Notes: generated by a model from the letters alone, not told the origin. A DNA stretch of 38,006 bases from Lachnospiraceae bacterium UBA3316 (GCA_002361955.1 DESK01000030.1:28627-66632); one strand, 5' to 3'; shown: positions 17,284-24,496, counted from the stretch's first letter. Numbers and translations: made by a program.

Positions 17284-18216
17284 ATGCCCATCAAAGTCCA
17301 GGCGGATCTGCCTGCAAAAGAGATTCTAGAGAGAGAAAATATTTTTGTCATGGATGAAAACAGGGCCATCCATCAGGATATCCGCCCGATCCAGATATTG
17401 ATCTTAAACCTGATGCCCTTAAAGGAGGAGACGGAGCTGCAGCTTTTGCGGTCCCTGTCAAACACACCCCTGCAGGTAGATGTGACCTTTATGAAGGTGA
17501 GCAGCCATGAGTCAAAAAACACCTCCACCAGCCACCTGAACAAGTTTTATGTGGAGTTTGACCAGATCAAAAACCGCAGATTTGACGGGATGATCATCAC
17601 AGGCGCGCCTGTGGAAAACCTGGAGTTTGAGGAGGTGGATTACTGGGAGGAGCTGGTGTCCATTATGGATTGGACGGACAAGCATGTGACTTCCACCATT
17701 TACCTGTGCTGGGCGGCCCAGGCAGGGCTTTACCACCACTATGGGCTGCAAAAGAAGCAGCTTCCCGAAAAACGTTTCGGCCTCTACTGGCATAAAGTCC
17801 TGAACCGAAAGATTCCCCTGGTGAGAGGCTTTGACGATATGTTCCTGATTCCCCACTCCCGCCACACAGAGGTTCCCATTGAGGATATCCGCGCATGCGG
17901 CGAGATCACGATTCTGGCGGAATCTGAGGAGGCGGGCTTCTTCCTGGGCATGGCGGAGGAGGGACGGCGCATTTTCGTTATGGGCCATCCGGAATATGAC
18001 AGAGTGACCCTGGACGGAGAGTACAAACGGGATCTGGGCAAGGGAATGGAGATCCAGATTCCAAAAAACTATTATCAGAACGACGACTGCACCGTCAAGC
18101 CTCTTCTGATGTGGCGGGCCCATGCCAACAACCTTTATACGAACTGGCTGAACTATTACGTATATCAGAGCACGCCCTACGATCTGGACGGCACACCGGA
18201 CTTTGCCAGTTTGTAA
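17284..18216 (+). CDS. metA: MetA, predicted homoserine O-acetyltransferase
   Basis: Activates homoserine by O-acylation in methionine biosynthesis. The 310-aa protein fits the MetA family. The nucleophile C142 (YLCWAAQA), H235 and E237 (GHPEYD) are all in place. Residue 111 is Glu (GAPVE), the position where E. coli MetA has Gly; family studies link Glu111 to acetyl-CoA use and Gly to succinyl-CoA, so acetyl-CoA is the predicted donor despite the usual name homoserine O-succinyltransferase. AAAGGAAG lies 8 nt before the ATG. Only 46 nt separates it from cls, and no separate promoter or S-box/SAM riboswitch is seen in that gap. Confidence 0.95.
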   Translation: MPIKVQADLPAKEILERENIFVMDENRAIHQDIRPIQILILNLMPLKEETELQLLRSLSNTPLQVDVTFMKVSSHESKNTSTSHLNKFYVEFDQIKNRRFDGMIITGAPVENLEFEEVDYWEELVSIMDWTDKHVTSTIYLCWAAQAGLYHHYGLQKKQLPEKRFGLYWHKVLNRKIPLVRGFDDMFLIPHSRHTEVPIEDIRACGEITILAESEEAGFFLGMAEEGRRIFVMGHPEYDRVTLDGEYKRDLGKGMEIQIPKNYYQNDDCTVKPLLMWRAHANNLYTNWLNYYVYQSTPYDLDGTPDFASL

Positions 18217-18242
18217 ATCTTTGCTGTTTTCTTCATTTTCCG

Positions 18243-18277
18243 AAGGCTCCCGGGGAAAGGGGAGCCTTTGCTTTGTG
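18243..18277 (+). terminator. Probable terminator after metA
   Basis: A 9-bp perfect stem (AAGGCTCCC at 18243-18251 with GGGAGCCTT at 18260-18268) followed by a modest TTGCTTTG tail. Confidence 0.65.
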
Positions 18278-18355
18278 AATGTGCATACTTTTTGCTGAAT
18301 GGGTTTGTTGCCAGCTAACAGATACGACAAAATAGAATTACTTTCGTGGAAAGCC

Positions 18356-18384
18356 TTGTTTAAATGTTAAGGTTCTGCTATAAT
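18356..18384 (+). promoter_or_regulatory. Promoter of the dehydratase-loaP unit
   Basis: TTGTTT (18356-18361), 17-bp spacer and perfect TATAAT (18379-18384), with TGC before the -10 (extended -10). Transcription should start near 18391. Confidence 0.8.
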
Positions 18385-18502
18385 TGTTGCGAATCGTAGA
18401 TATCACAGAAACAGTAAGTGTAAAGGGAGTGTATGGTGAGCGCGAAAAGTTTTTCCAGGGAGAGCGATTGTGGCAGAGATAAGATGGATCGCTTTGGGAA
18501 CT

Positions 18503-18579
18503 GGAGCAGTTTATGTATTGCAGTGTTTGTGATGTGTTTGCACACCGATGACGCCATACAGAATAGCTCCTTTTTATTT
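18503..18579 (+). terminator. Candidate leader terminator/attenuator
   Basis: GGAGC (18503-18507) pairs with GCTCC (18566-18570), followed at once by TTTTTATTT. The large loop can form TGTAT/ATACA and GTGT/ACAC stems. The 5' arm GGAGC overlaps the CTGGA arm of an upstream hairpin (18454-18505), so the two folds are partly exclusive. The five-bp base stem is short, hence moderate confidence. Confidence 0.45.
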
Positions 18580-18615
18580 GCGCTTAGATGAAACAAAAGA
18601 TGAGGGTGAGAAGAT

Positions 18616-20502
18616 ATGAGTGAAAAATGGAAAGGGTTACATCAGAGAGAAAAAGTAGTACTTCTTGGATTTGTAGATGCGCTGATTATCATGCTGTCGT
18701 ATTTCGTCGCGCTGCTTTTGCGGTTTGATTTTGCTTACACCCGTGTGCCCCAGGAATACATAGGAGGATATCTTCGCTCTATGCCCTACTGGGTCGTGGT
18801 CACGCTGGTGATTTTTTATCTGTGCAAGCTGTACCGCAGCGTCTGGCGCCTGGCAAGTATGGCCGAGGTCCAGATGATCATAAGCGCCTATATCTGCCTG
18901 GCATTTGCCTATGGGATCGGGGCTGTGGTGATGGATCTTCGTATGCCCCGGGCCTACTATTTTATGGGCTATATCCTCAGCCTTATTCTGGTAACCGCAG
19001 TCCGGTTTGGTTACCGCCTGCTGAGGTTTTGGGCGCAGCAGATGTCGGCAAAGAAAGAAGACAACGCAGAACGCCTGATGATCATCGGTGCCGGTTCGGC
19101 GGGACAGATGCTGATTAAGGAGATCATGGGATCGGACAAGATGCATGAGAAGGTCTGCTGCATTATAGATGACAACAAGGAAAAGAAGGGGAAGATGCTT
19201 GAGGGAATCCCCATCGTGGGAAACCGCTTTGACATTCCGGAAAAAGCAGAAGAATATAAAATTGACCGTATCATCTATGCGATTCCGGCCAGCAGCAACG
19301 AGGTGCGCAGAGACGTCATGAACATCTGTAAGGATACAAAATGCCGTCTTCAGACCCTTCCGGGCCTTTACCAGATCGTCAGTGAAGAGGTCAAGGTAAA
19401 AAATCTGCGTGACGTGAATATCACAGACCTTTTGGGACGGGCTCCCGCCAAGGTAAACAACGAAGAAATTTTTGCCTCCATAAAAGGAAAGACCGTGCTG
19501 GTGACGGGAGGCGGCGGTTCGATCGGAAGCGAGCTGTGCCGCCAGGTGGCAAAGGCGGAGCCAAAGGAGCTGATTATTTTTGAAATCTATGAAAATAATG
19601 CCTATGACATTCAGCAGGAGCTGAAGAGGGATATTCCCGGTCTGAATCTGACGGTACTTATCGGTTCAGTGCGTAACACAAACCGCATTAATTGGGTGAT
19701 GGAGAAATATAAGCCGGATCTCGTTTTTCACGCGGCGGCTCACAAGCACGTGCCGCTGATGGAGGGCAGCCCCAACGAGGCGATCAAGAACAATGTGCTG
19801 GGTACCTACAAGACGGCAACAGCGGCGGCTGAGAACGGCGTAAAGAAGTTTGTGCTGGTCTCCACCGACAAGGCGGTCAATCCCACCAACATCATGGGAG
19901 CGTCCAAACGTCTCTGCGAAATGGTGGTGCAGATGATGAACCGCAGATACTTCAATACGGATTTTGTGGCTGTGCGTTTTGGAAATGTGCTGGGGAGTAA
20001 CGGCAGCGTGATCCCCCTGTTTAAAAAGCAGATCGCGGCGGGCGGCCCGGTCACTGTCACAGACAAAAATATCATCCGCTATTTTATGACGATCCCGGAG
20101 GCTGTCTCCCTGGTTCTCCAGGCTTCCTATTACGCGAAGGGTGGGGAGATCTTTATCCTGGATATGGGAGATCCGGTCCGTATTGACGATATGGCCAGAA
20201 ATCTGATCAAGCTCTCCGGTTACACGCCGGATGTGGATATCAAGATCGAGTACACGGGACTCCGGCCGGGCGAGAAGCTCTACGAGGAGCTTTTGATGGC
20301 GGAGGAAGGGCTTCAGGAAACAGACAATAAGATGATACATATCGGGAAGCCCATCGAGATGGACGATCAGTGGTTTATGAAGAAGATTCAAGAGCTGGAT
20401 AAGGCCAGTCGGGCAGAAACCCAGGATATGCGGCGGATTGTCGCGGAGATCGTTAAGACGTATCATTATCAGCAGGAAGACACAGCGGGCGACGCTGTAT
20501 AA
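18616..20502 (+). CDS. Membrane UDP-sugar 4,6-dehydratase (CapD/PglF/WbpM type)
   Basis: Makes a UDP-4-keto-6-deoxy-hexosamine, usually from UDP-GlcNAc, the first step toward bacillosamine or fucosamine-type sugars in surface glycans. The 628-aa protein has four N-terminal membrane helices (about residues 14-140), a first nucleotide-binding domain (IGAGSAGQMLIKE near 155) and a C-terminal extended SDR domain with GGGGSIGSELCRQ (near 297). The catalytic segment reads STDKAVNPTN, Asp-Lys replacing the usual Tyr-x-x-x-Lys, as is typical of this large dehydratase group. RFGNVLGSNGSV and GLRPGEKLYEE are family hallmarks. It is first in a unit with loaP, under a promoter with a long leader. The exact product sugar is inferred. 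Confidence 0.9.
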   Translation: MSEKWKGLHQREKVVLLGFVDALIIMLSYFVALLLRFDFAYTRVPQEYIGGYLRSMPYWVVVTLVIFYLCKLYRSVWRLASMAEVQMIISAYICLAFAYGIGAVVMDLRMPRAYYFMGYILSLILVTAVRFGYRLLRFWAQQMSAKKEDNAERLMIIGAGSAGQMLIKEIMGSDKMHEKVCCIIDDNKEKKGKMLEGIPIVGNRFDIPEKAEEYKIDRIIYAIPASSNEVRRDVMNICKDTKCRLQTLPGLYQIVSEEVKVKNLRDVNITDLLGRAPAKVNNEEIFASIKGKTVLVTGGGGSIGSELCRQVAKAEPKELIIFEIYENNAYDIQQELKRDIPGLNLTVLIGSVRNTNRINWVMEKYKPDLVFHAAAHKHVPLMEGSPNEAIKNNVLGTYKTATAAAENGVKKFVLVSTDKAVNPTNIMGASKRLCEMVVQMMNRRYFNTDFVAVRFGNVLGSNGSVIPLFKKQIAAGGPVTVTDKNIIRYFMTIPEAVSLVLQASYYAKGGEIFILDMGDPVRIDDMARNLIKLSGYTPDVDIKIEYTGLRPGEKLYEELLMAEEGLQETDNKMIHIGKPIEMDDQWFMKKIQELDKASRAETQDMRRIVAEIVKTYHYQQEDTAGDAV

Positions 20503-20583
20503 AACGGTTGCCGCTTGCGCAAGATAAAGGCCAAACACCTGTAAATCGTCGCCTTGCCGCGTTTGCAGAGTTCGGAGCATATG

Positions 20584-20635
20584 ACGAGCTTTGCTATTTT
20601 GCCTGGAGGAAGGTGAAATAGTGAAGCTCGTTTTT
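20584..20635 (+). terminator. Terminator-like hairpin just upstream of loaP
   Basis: ACGAGCTT (20584-20591) pairs with AAGCTCGT (20624-20631), then after a 2-nt mismatch CTATTT (20594-20599) pairs with AAATAG (20616-20621); a T run continues to 20635. The loop holds a GGAGGAAGG ribosome-site-like sequence 7-8 nt before an in-frame GTG at 20621. Confidence 0.7.
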
Positions 20636-20686
20636 CGCCCGGTTACAGGCAAGGGAATAAGCATAATCAAGACGGGAGAAAAGCCT

Positions 20687-21196
20687 ATGTGGTATGTTGT
20701 ACAGGTGCGCACAGGTTCCGAAGAAAGTATCCGTATCCAGTGCAGCAAAAACGTATCAGCGGAAGTGCTGGAAAAATGTTTTATCCCTTATTATGAGGAA
20801 AAGTGGCGCAGACAGGGAGTGTGGAGGACGGAGAAAAAAATTCTCTTTCCCGGTTATATCTTTGTTGTCACAGAGCATATGGAAGAGCTTTACCGTCAGC
20901 TCAATAAGGTGATCGGCCTGACGAAATTACTGGGGACAGGCGGGGAAGTCGTTCCCCTGTCCGAGGAGGAGGTAGCGTTCCTCCTGGAGTTCGGCGGGGA
21001 GAAGCAGGTTGTGGAAATGTCGGAGGGCATTATAGAAAACAGCAAGGTGATCGTCACGGACGGACCGCTGCAGGGAAAAGAGGGGCTGATCAAGAAGATT
21101 GACAGACATAAACGGAAGGCTTACCTGGAGCTTCCGATGTTTGGACGGATGCAGACCGTCCAGGTGGGGCTGGAGATTGTGGCGAAGACTGTATAG
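20687..21196 (+). CDS. loaP: LoaP-type NusG paralogue, processive antiterminator
   Basis: A specialised NusG relative; LoaP proteins bind elongating RNA polymerase through the NGN domain and let it read through terminators in particular long operons, often polysaccharide or antibiotic clusters. The 169-aa protein has an NGN domain (residues 1-105, starting MWYVVQVRTGSEE, with FPGYIFV) and a C-terminal KOW domain (about 118-169, VTDGPLQGKEGLIKKIDRHKRKA). GGGAG lies 8 nt before the chosen ATG at 20687. A GTG at 20621 in the same frame would add 22 residues and has its own GGAGG site, but the family begins at MWYVV. It lies 184 nt after the dehydratase, past a terminator-like hairpin, so its own expression may depend on antitermination. 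It differs from general NusG in lacking neighbours secE and rplK. Confidence 0.87.
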   Translation: MWYVVQVRTGSEESIRIQCSKNVSAEVLEKCFIPYYEEKWRRQGVWRTEKKILFPGYIFVVTEHMEELYRQLNKVIGLTKLLGTGGEVVPLSEEEVAFLLEFGGEKQVVEMSEGIIENSKVIVTDGPLQGKEGLIKKIDRHKRKAYLELPMFGRMQTVQVGLEIVAKTV

Positions 21197-21236
21197 TTAC
21201 GGTTGTAAAAGAGTAGATATTTTTCAGAAAACTTGC

Positions 21237-21242
21237 TACAAT
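21237..21242 (+). promoter_or_regulatory. Possible extended -10 promoter of tmk
   Basis: TGC followed by TACAAT at 21237-21242, 36 nt before the tmk ATG. No good -35 hexamer is seen 17 bp upstream. Confidence 0.4.
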
Positions 21243-21277
21243 ACACTTACAAAAAAACCAGGAGAGAGTTCTTAAAT

Positions 21278-21934
21278 ATGAAAAGTCAAGAGAATACAAA
21301 CGTACAGGCGAAAAGAGGAAAATTTATTGCATTTGAGGGAATTGACGGAAGCGGGAAGAGTACACAGATCCGGCTGCTGGCAGACAGGCTGAGGGACGAG
21401 GGCGTTTCCTGCTATACGACTATGGAGCCTACGGATTCTCCCATAGGGTCGCTGATCCACCATATTATGACGGGGCGGATTAAAACGGACAACAGGGTCA
21501 TCGCAGGCCTGTTTGTGGCGGACAGGCTGGACCATCTGCTGAATGAGGTAGACGGGATTGTGCCAAAGATCACGGAAGGGACGACTGTGCTCACGGACAG
21601 ATATTACTTCTCTTCCTATGCGTACCAAAGTGTGGATATGCCCCTGGAGTGGGTGATCCAGGCGAATTCCCAGAGCCGGGAAATCCTGCGGCCTACAGTC
21701 ACAATATTTATCGATGTGGATCCGGATACGGCGATGGACCGGATCACAAAGAACAGATTCAGCCAGGAGCTTTTTGAGAAGCGGTCCCGATTGGCAGAGG
21801 TACGGGAAAAATATTTCCAGATATTTGAGCGGTTCCGGGAGGAAGAGAAGTATGTGGTTATTGATGGGAAACGGACCCAGGAGGAAATCGCAGAGGATAT
21901 CTGGAACGCGGTAAAGGAATATTTTGTATTGTGA
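21278..21934 (+). CDS. tmk: Thymidylate kinase
   Basis: Phosphorylates dTMP to dTDP in the cytoplasm. The 218-aa protein has the P-loop GIDGSGKST at residues 21-29, the DRYYFSSYAYQ motif that binds dTMP, and the DVDPDTAMDRI helix region. The C-terminal lid is long (residues about 150-185). I start at ATG 21278, with AGGAGAG about 11 nt upstream; a longer open frame to 21233 has no ribosome site and overlaps the -10. Because some glycan clusters carry kinase paralogues, this could be a second copy in the genome, but nothing in the sequence departs from a normal Tmk. A bidirectional terminator separates it from the convergent ugd gene. Confidence 0.92.
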   Translation: MKSQENTNVQAKRGKFIAFEGIDGSGKSTQIRLLADRLRDEGVSCYTTMEPTDSPIGSLIHHIMTGRIKTDNRVIAGLFVADRLDHLLNEVDGIVPKITEGTTVLTDRYYFSSYAYQSVDMPLEWVIQANSQSREILRPTVTIFIDVDPDTAMDRITKNRFSQELFEKRSRLAEVREKYFQIFERFREEEKYVVIDGKRTQEEIAEDIWNAVKEYFVL

Positions 21935-21943
21935 TTTGCCGAT

Positions 21944-22006
21944 AAAAAAGCCTCCCGGCAGCATCGGCAGGCGGACGGCCTGTGCTGCCGGGAAGCTTTT
22001 TGCGCT
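21944..22006. terminator. Bidirectional terminator between tmk and the HTH-ugd gene
   Basis: An 11-bp perfect stem (TCCCGGCAGCA at 21953-21963 with 21983-21993) carries an inner CAGGC/GCCTG stem and is flanked by AAAAAAGC (21944-21951) and GCTTTTT (21995-22001), giving T tails on both strands. Confidence 0.93.
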
Positions 22007-22008
22007 TT

Positions 22009-23487
22009 TTAATCCCTACGGAAAATGTCCCTGGTATACACCTTGTCTGCCACATCATCCAGGCAGGCGTCGTACCTGTTGGCGATGATGGCCTGGGACT
22101 GGGCTTTAAATTCGGCCAGGTCGTTGACGATCCGGGAGCCGAAGAAGGTGCTTCCGTTTTCCAGGGTGGGCTCATAGATGACCACGGTAGCCCCCTTGGC
22201 CTTGATCCGCTTGATGACGCCCTGGATGGAGCTCTGGCGGAAGTTGTCCGAGTTGCTCTTCATGGTGAGGCGGTAGATGCCGATGATGCATTCCCGCTCT
22301 CTGGAAGCGTCGTACCCGCCTTTGGAGTAGGAGTAGTACCCGGCGATTTCCAGGACGCGGTCGGCGATAAAGTCTTTTCTGGTGCGGTTGCTCTCCACGA
22401 TGGCCTGGATCAGATTTTCCGGCACATCCTGGAAGTTAGCCAGAAGCTGCTTCGTGTCCTTGGGCAGGCAGTAGCCGCCGTAGCCGAAGGAGGGGTTGTT
22501 GTAGTGGGTGCCGATGCGGGGATCCAGGCATACGCCGTTGATGATCTCGCGGGTATTGAGGCTCTTGGATTCGGCGTAGGTGTCCAGCTCGTTAAAATAA
22601 GAAACGCGCAGGGCCAGATAGGTGTTGGCAAAAAGCTTTACGGCCTCAGCCTCTGTGAAGCCCATAAACAGGGTGTCGATGTTTTCCTTGATGGCGCCCT
22701 GCTGCAGGAGGGCGGCGAAGGTGTGGGCGGCCTCCCGGCTGTCCTCGTCGCAGGCCACGATGATGCGGGAGGGATAGAGGTTGTCGTACAGGGCTTTGGA
22801 TTCCCGCAAAAATTCCGGGCTGAAGATAATATTTTTCGTGTGGTACTTTTCGCGGACGGACTTGGTGTAGCCAACGGGGATCGTGGATTTGATCACCATC
22901 ATGGCATCGGGATTCACCTTTAACACAAGCTCGATCACAGACTCCACGGCGGAGCAGTCAAAGAAGTTTTTCTTGCTGTCGTAGTTTGTGGGGGCGGCGA
23001 TCACCACGAAGTCCGCATTGCGGTAGGCCGATTCTCCGTCCAGGGTAGCCGTAAGATCCAGCTCTTTTTCCGCGAGATATTTTTCAATATACTCATCCTG
23101 GATGGGGGAGATGCGGCGGTTGATTTTTTCCACCTTATCCGGGAGAATGTCCACGGCCGTCACGTGGTTGTGCTGGGACAGCAGCGTGGCGATGGACAGG
23201 CCCACATAGCCGGTTCCGGCCACGGCCACGTTGTATTTCTTCGCTAAAGTGACGGGGGAGCTTTCCTTTTTGCTTTCCTCTGTAAAAAGGCTTGTGATGT
23301 CAAAGTCCAGCACCTGGGCCAGCCGCTGGAGCTGCTCAATGGTGGGGATGTAGTCCTCGTTCTCGATCCGGCCGATCATGGTGCGGTGGATGCCGGTGGC
23401 CTGGGCTAGCTGTGCCTGGGTCAGAGAAAGGTTTTTCCGCTGTTTGGCGATCGTTTCTGCCAGGAGGGCAGTAGATAATTTTTTCAT
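22009..23487 (-). CDS. UDP-glucose 6-dehydrogenase fused to an XRE helix-turn-helix domain
   Basis: Predicted to oxidise UDP-glucose to UDP-glucuronate with NAD for surface glycan synthesis, and to bind DNA. The 492-aa protein starts with a full XRE domain (residues 9-66: SLTQAQLAQATGIHRTMIGR, then NEDYIPTIEQLQRLA). A short linker leads to the NAD domain with GTGYVG (91-96), K284 in AEAVKLFANTY, and the catalytic C340 in FGYGGYCLPKD, so the enzyme part looks complete and active. Ugd proteins are usually about 390-450 aa without HTH, so the extra about 80 residues are the fusion. AAAGGAAAA precedes the ATG. Its promoter overlaps a perfect palindrome and repeated boxes, suggesting autoregulation. 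A related nucleotide-sugar dehydrogenase (e.g. UDP-ManNAc type) is possible. Confidence 0.9.
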   Translation of the reverse strand: MKKLSTALLAETIAKQRKNLSLTQAQLAQATGIHRTMIGRIENEDYIPTIEQLQRLAQVLDFDITSLFTEESKKESSPVTLAKKYNVAVAGTGYVGLSIATLLSQHNHVTAVDILPDKVEKINRRISPIQDEYIEKYLAEKELDLTATLDGESAYRNADFVVIAAPTNYDSKKNFFDCSAVESVIELVLKVNPDAMMVIKSTIPVGYTKSVREKYHTKNIIFSPEFLRESKALYDNLYPSRIIVACDEDSREAAHTFAALLQQGAIKENIDTLFMGFTEAEAVKLFANTYLALRVSYFNELDTYAESKSLNTREIINGVCLDPRIGTHYNNPSFGYGGYCLPKDTKQLLANFQDVPENLIQAIVESNRTRKDFIADRVLEIAGYYSYSKGGYDASRERECIIGIYRLTMKSNSDNFRQSSIQGVIKRIKAKGATVVIYEPTLENGSTFFGSRIVNDLAEFKAQSQAIIANRYDACLDDVADKVYTRDIFRRD

Positions 23488-23525
23488 AAGTTTTATTTTC
23501 CTTTAATATATTAAATGCTGTTTTA

Positions 23526-23544
23526 AACGTCATAATATGACGTT
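23526..23544. promoter_or_regulatory. 19-bp perfect palindrome, putative operator
   Basis: AACGTCATA (23526-23534), central A, TATGACGTT (23536-23544). On the ugd transcript it lies about 17-35 nt after the predicted start site, a typical position for a repressor. Confidence 0.7.
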
Positions 23545-23567
23545 CCTGTTCTTTAAGTGTCAGTTGC

Positions 23568-23596
23568 ATCCTAGCAGAAAAGGGATAATTCGTCAA
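23568..23596 (-). promoter_or_regulatory. Promoter of the HTH-ugd gene
   Basis: Read on the minus strand: TTGACG (23591-23596), 17-bp spacer ending TGC, TAGGAT (23568-23573). The start site near 23561 lies inside the middle TTTAARYGTCA box. Confidence 0.82.
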
Positions 23597-23692
23597 GGGA
23601 AAAGGAAAGAGAAAATAAAATTCTGTTTTAAGCGTCATGGAACTTGCTGTGTCTCAATTAATAAATTTTTTCTGGCAACATGGAAAGACCAC

Positions 23693-23721
23693 TTGATTTT
23701 TTCCCCGGTTTGTGATTAACT
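23693..23721 (+). promoter_or_regulatory. Weak candidate promoter of the VanZ-like gene
   Basis: TTGATT (23693-23698), 17-bp spacer, TTAACT (23716-23721, 3 of 6). Confidence 0.35.
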
Positions 23722-23745
23722 GTAGATGGAAACCCGGAGATTATA

Positions 23746-24345
23746 GTGCTGTATAAGGTAGTTGGTGAGATGGATTATGTAGGGGATTTGTATGCCTATT
23801 ATCCAAGGATTGAGGCGCCATGGAGAGCAGGGGCTTTTGTGGCAGGGGCTATCATGGTTCTGGTGACGTCATGGCTGTGCCGGCAGAAGAGGATCCGGAT
23901 GTCCCAGGCAGTGGCGGACACGATTCTCGTGGTGTATGTGTTCCTGATGCTTGCGTCGACGGTATTTTCGAGAAGTCCCGGGGAGGAGTATTCTTATGAG
24001 CTGGAGGTGTTCTGGACCTACCGGAAGCTTTTTTCGGAAGGCGACGTCGACTACCTGAAAGAGATTGTATACAACATTGTGATGCTTGTGCCGGTGGGGG
24101 GCCTGCTGCCTGTGGCCCTTGGAAAAAATGGATGGTTTCCGGCAGTCTTTGCGGGATTCTTCTGTTCCGCGGCTATAGAGATTCTGCAGCTTGTCTTAAA
24201 GCGGGGGCTGTTTGAATTCGACGATCTGTTACATAACACAGCGGGGGCAGCGGCAGGTTATGGCCTGTATCTGCTGGTGAAATGGCAAAAGAATAAAATG
24301 TGTAAAAAAGATTGCCGCAGGAAGGGCAGAAAATGTCAGAACTGA
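23746..24345 (+). CDS. VanZ-like membrane protein
   Basis: A 199-aa integral membrane protein of the VanZ-like family; VanZ itself raises teicoplanin resistance by an unclear mechanism, and relatives often neighbour surface-glycan genes. About five membrane segments are predicted (residues 25-45, 55-75, 108-125, 130-150, 162-180). The family signatures are NIVMLVPVGGLLP and the acidic EILQLVLKRGLFEFDDLLHN followed by TAGAAAGYG. The C-terminus is strongly basic. The start is GTG 23746 with CGGAG 6 nt upstream; ATG 23770 is an alternative that would leave the first membrane segment intact. It diverges from HTH-ugd and may share its operators. Confidence 0.8.
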   Translation: MLYKVVGEMDYVGDLYAYYPRIEAPWRAGAFVAGAIMVLVTSWLCRQKRIRMSQAVADTILVVYVFLMLASTVFSRSPGEEYSYELEVFWTYRKLFSEGDVDYLKEIVYNIVMLVPVGGLLPVALGKNGWFPAVFAGFFCSAAIEILQLVLKRGLFEFDDLLHNTAGAAAGYGLYLLVKWQKNKMCKKDCRRKGRKCQN

Positions 24346-24373
24346 TGAAAATGCAAAGACCTCAGAGAAGGAA

Positions 24374-24402
24374 TTGACGAAAAGAGTTGATTTTGCTATA
24401 AT
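24374..24402 (+). promoter_or_regulatory. Strong promoter of the cps regulatory operon
   Basis: TTGACG (24374-24379), 17-bp spacer ending in TGC, perfect TATAAT (24397-24402). The transcript should start near 24409, about 108 nt before cpsB. Confidence 0.87.
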
Positions 24403-24437
24403 AGGGAAATCAGGTTACTCTAAGAGTCTGTTTGAAA

Positions 24438-24496
24438 AACGTCGGTGTATAGGTTGCTGTGCGAAGAAAGTGAACAGCGACGTTCATATGTTTTTT
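24438..24496 (+). promoter_or_regulatory. Leader with two competing hairpins before cpsB
   Basis: The segment ACAGCGACGTT (24474-24484) can pair either with AACGTCG plus TGT (24438-24448, one mismatch) or with GTTGCTGT (24453-24460, one G-T pair). A T6 run follows at 24491-24496 after six other bases, so termination is possible but not standard. Confidence 0.4.

Larger units (their letters stand above)
18217..18615 (+). other. Intergenic region and long leader before the glycan genes
   Basis: This 399-bp gap contains the metA terminator, a promoter at 18356-18384, and a leader of about 220 nt. The leader is rich in complementary segments: TCCAG/CTGGA (18454-18458 with 18501-18505) enclosing AGCGAT/ATCGCT (18463-18468 with 18488-18493); TGTATGG/CCATACA (18430-18436 with 18554-18560); and GGAGC/GCTCC (18503-18507 with 18566-18570), which runs into TTTTTATTT. 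No protein gene is evident in it. Confidence 0.65.
23513..23638. repeat. 21-bp near-identical direct repeats, 105 bp apart
   Basis: Positions 23513-23533 and 23618-23638 match at 19 of 21 bases, sharing CTGTTTTAA and CGTCAT. The offset of 105 bp equals ten turns of B-DNA, so both copies face the same side. The first copy overlaps the palindrome. Confidence 0.85.
23488..23745. other. Divergent control region between HTH-ugd and the VanZ-like gene
   Basis: Only 258 bp, containing the ugd promoter (23568-23596), a 19-bp palindrome (23526-23544), three boxes of the form TTTAARYGTCA (23522-23532, 23552-23562, 23627-23637) and a weak promoter for the VanZ-like gene (TTGATT at 23693-23698). A 21-bp sequence at 23513-23533 recurs at 23618-23638 with two mismatches, 105 bp away. 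Confidence 0.7.

Noticed and set aside
19666..20748. Open frame of 360 codons on the minus strand over the dehydratase
   Set aside because: It spans the dehydratase end and the loaP start, has no ribosome site, and both plus-strand genes have strong family evidence.
21982..22923. Open frame of 313 codons on the plus strand over the HTH-ugd gene
   Set aside because: It begins inside the bidirectional terminator and mirrors the dehydrogenase gene; no motif is seen.
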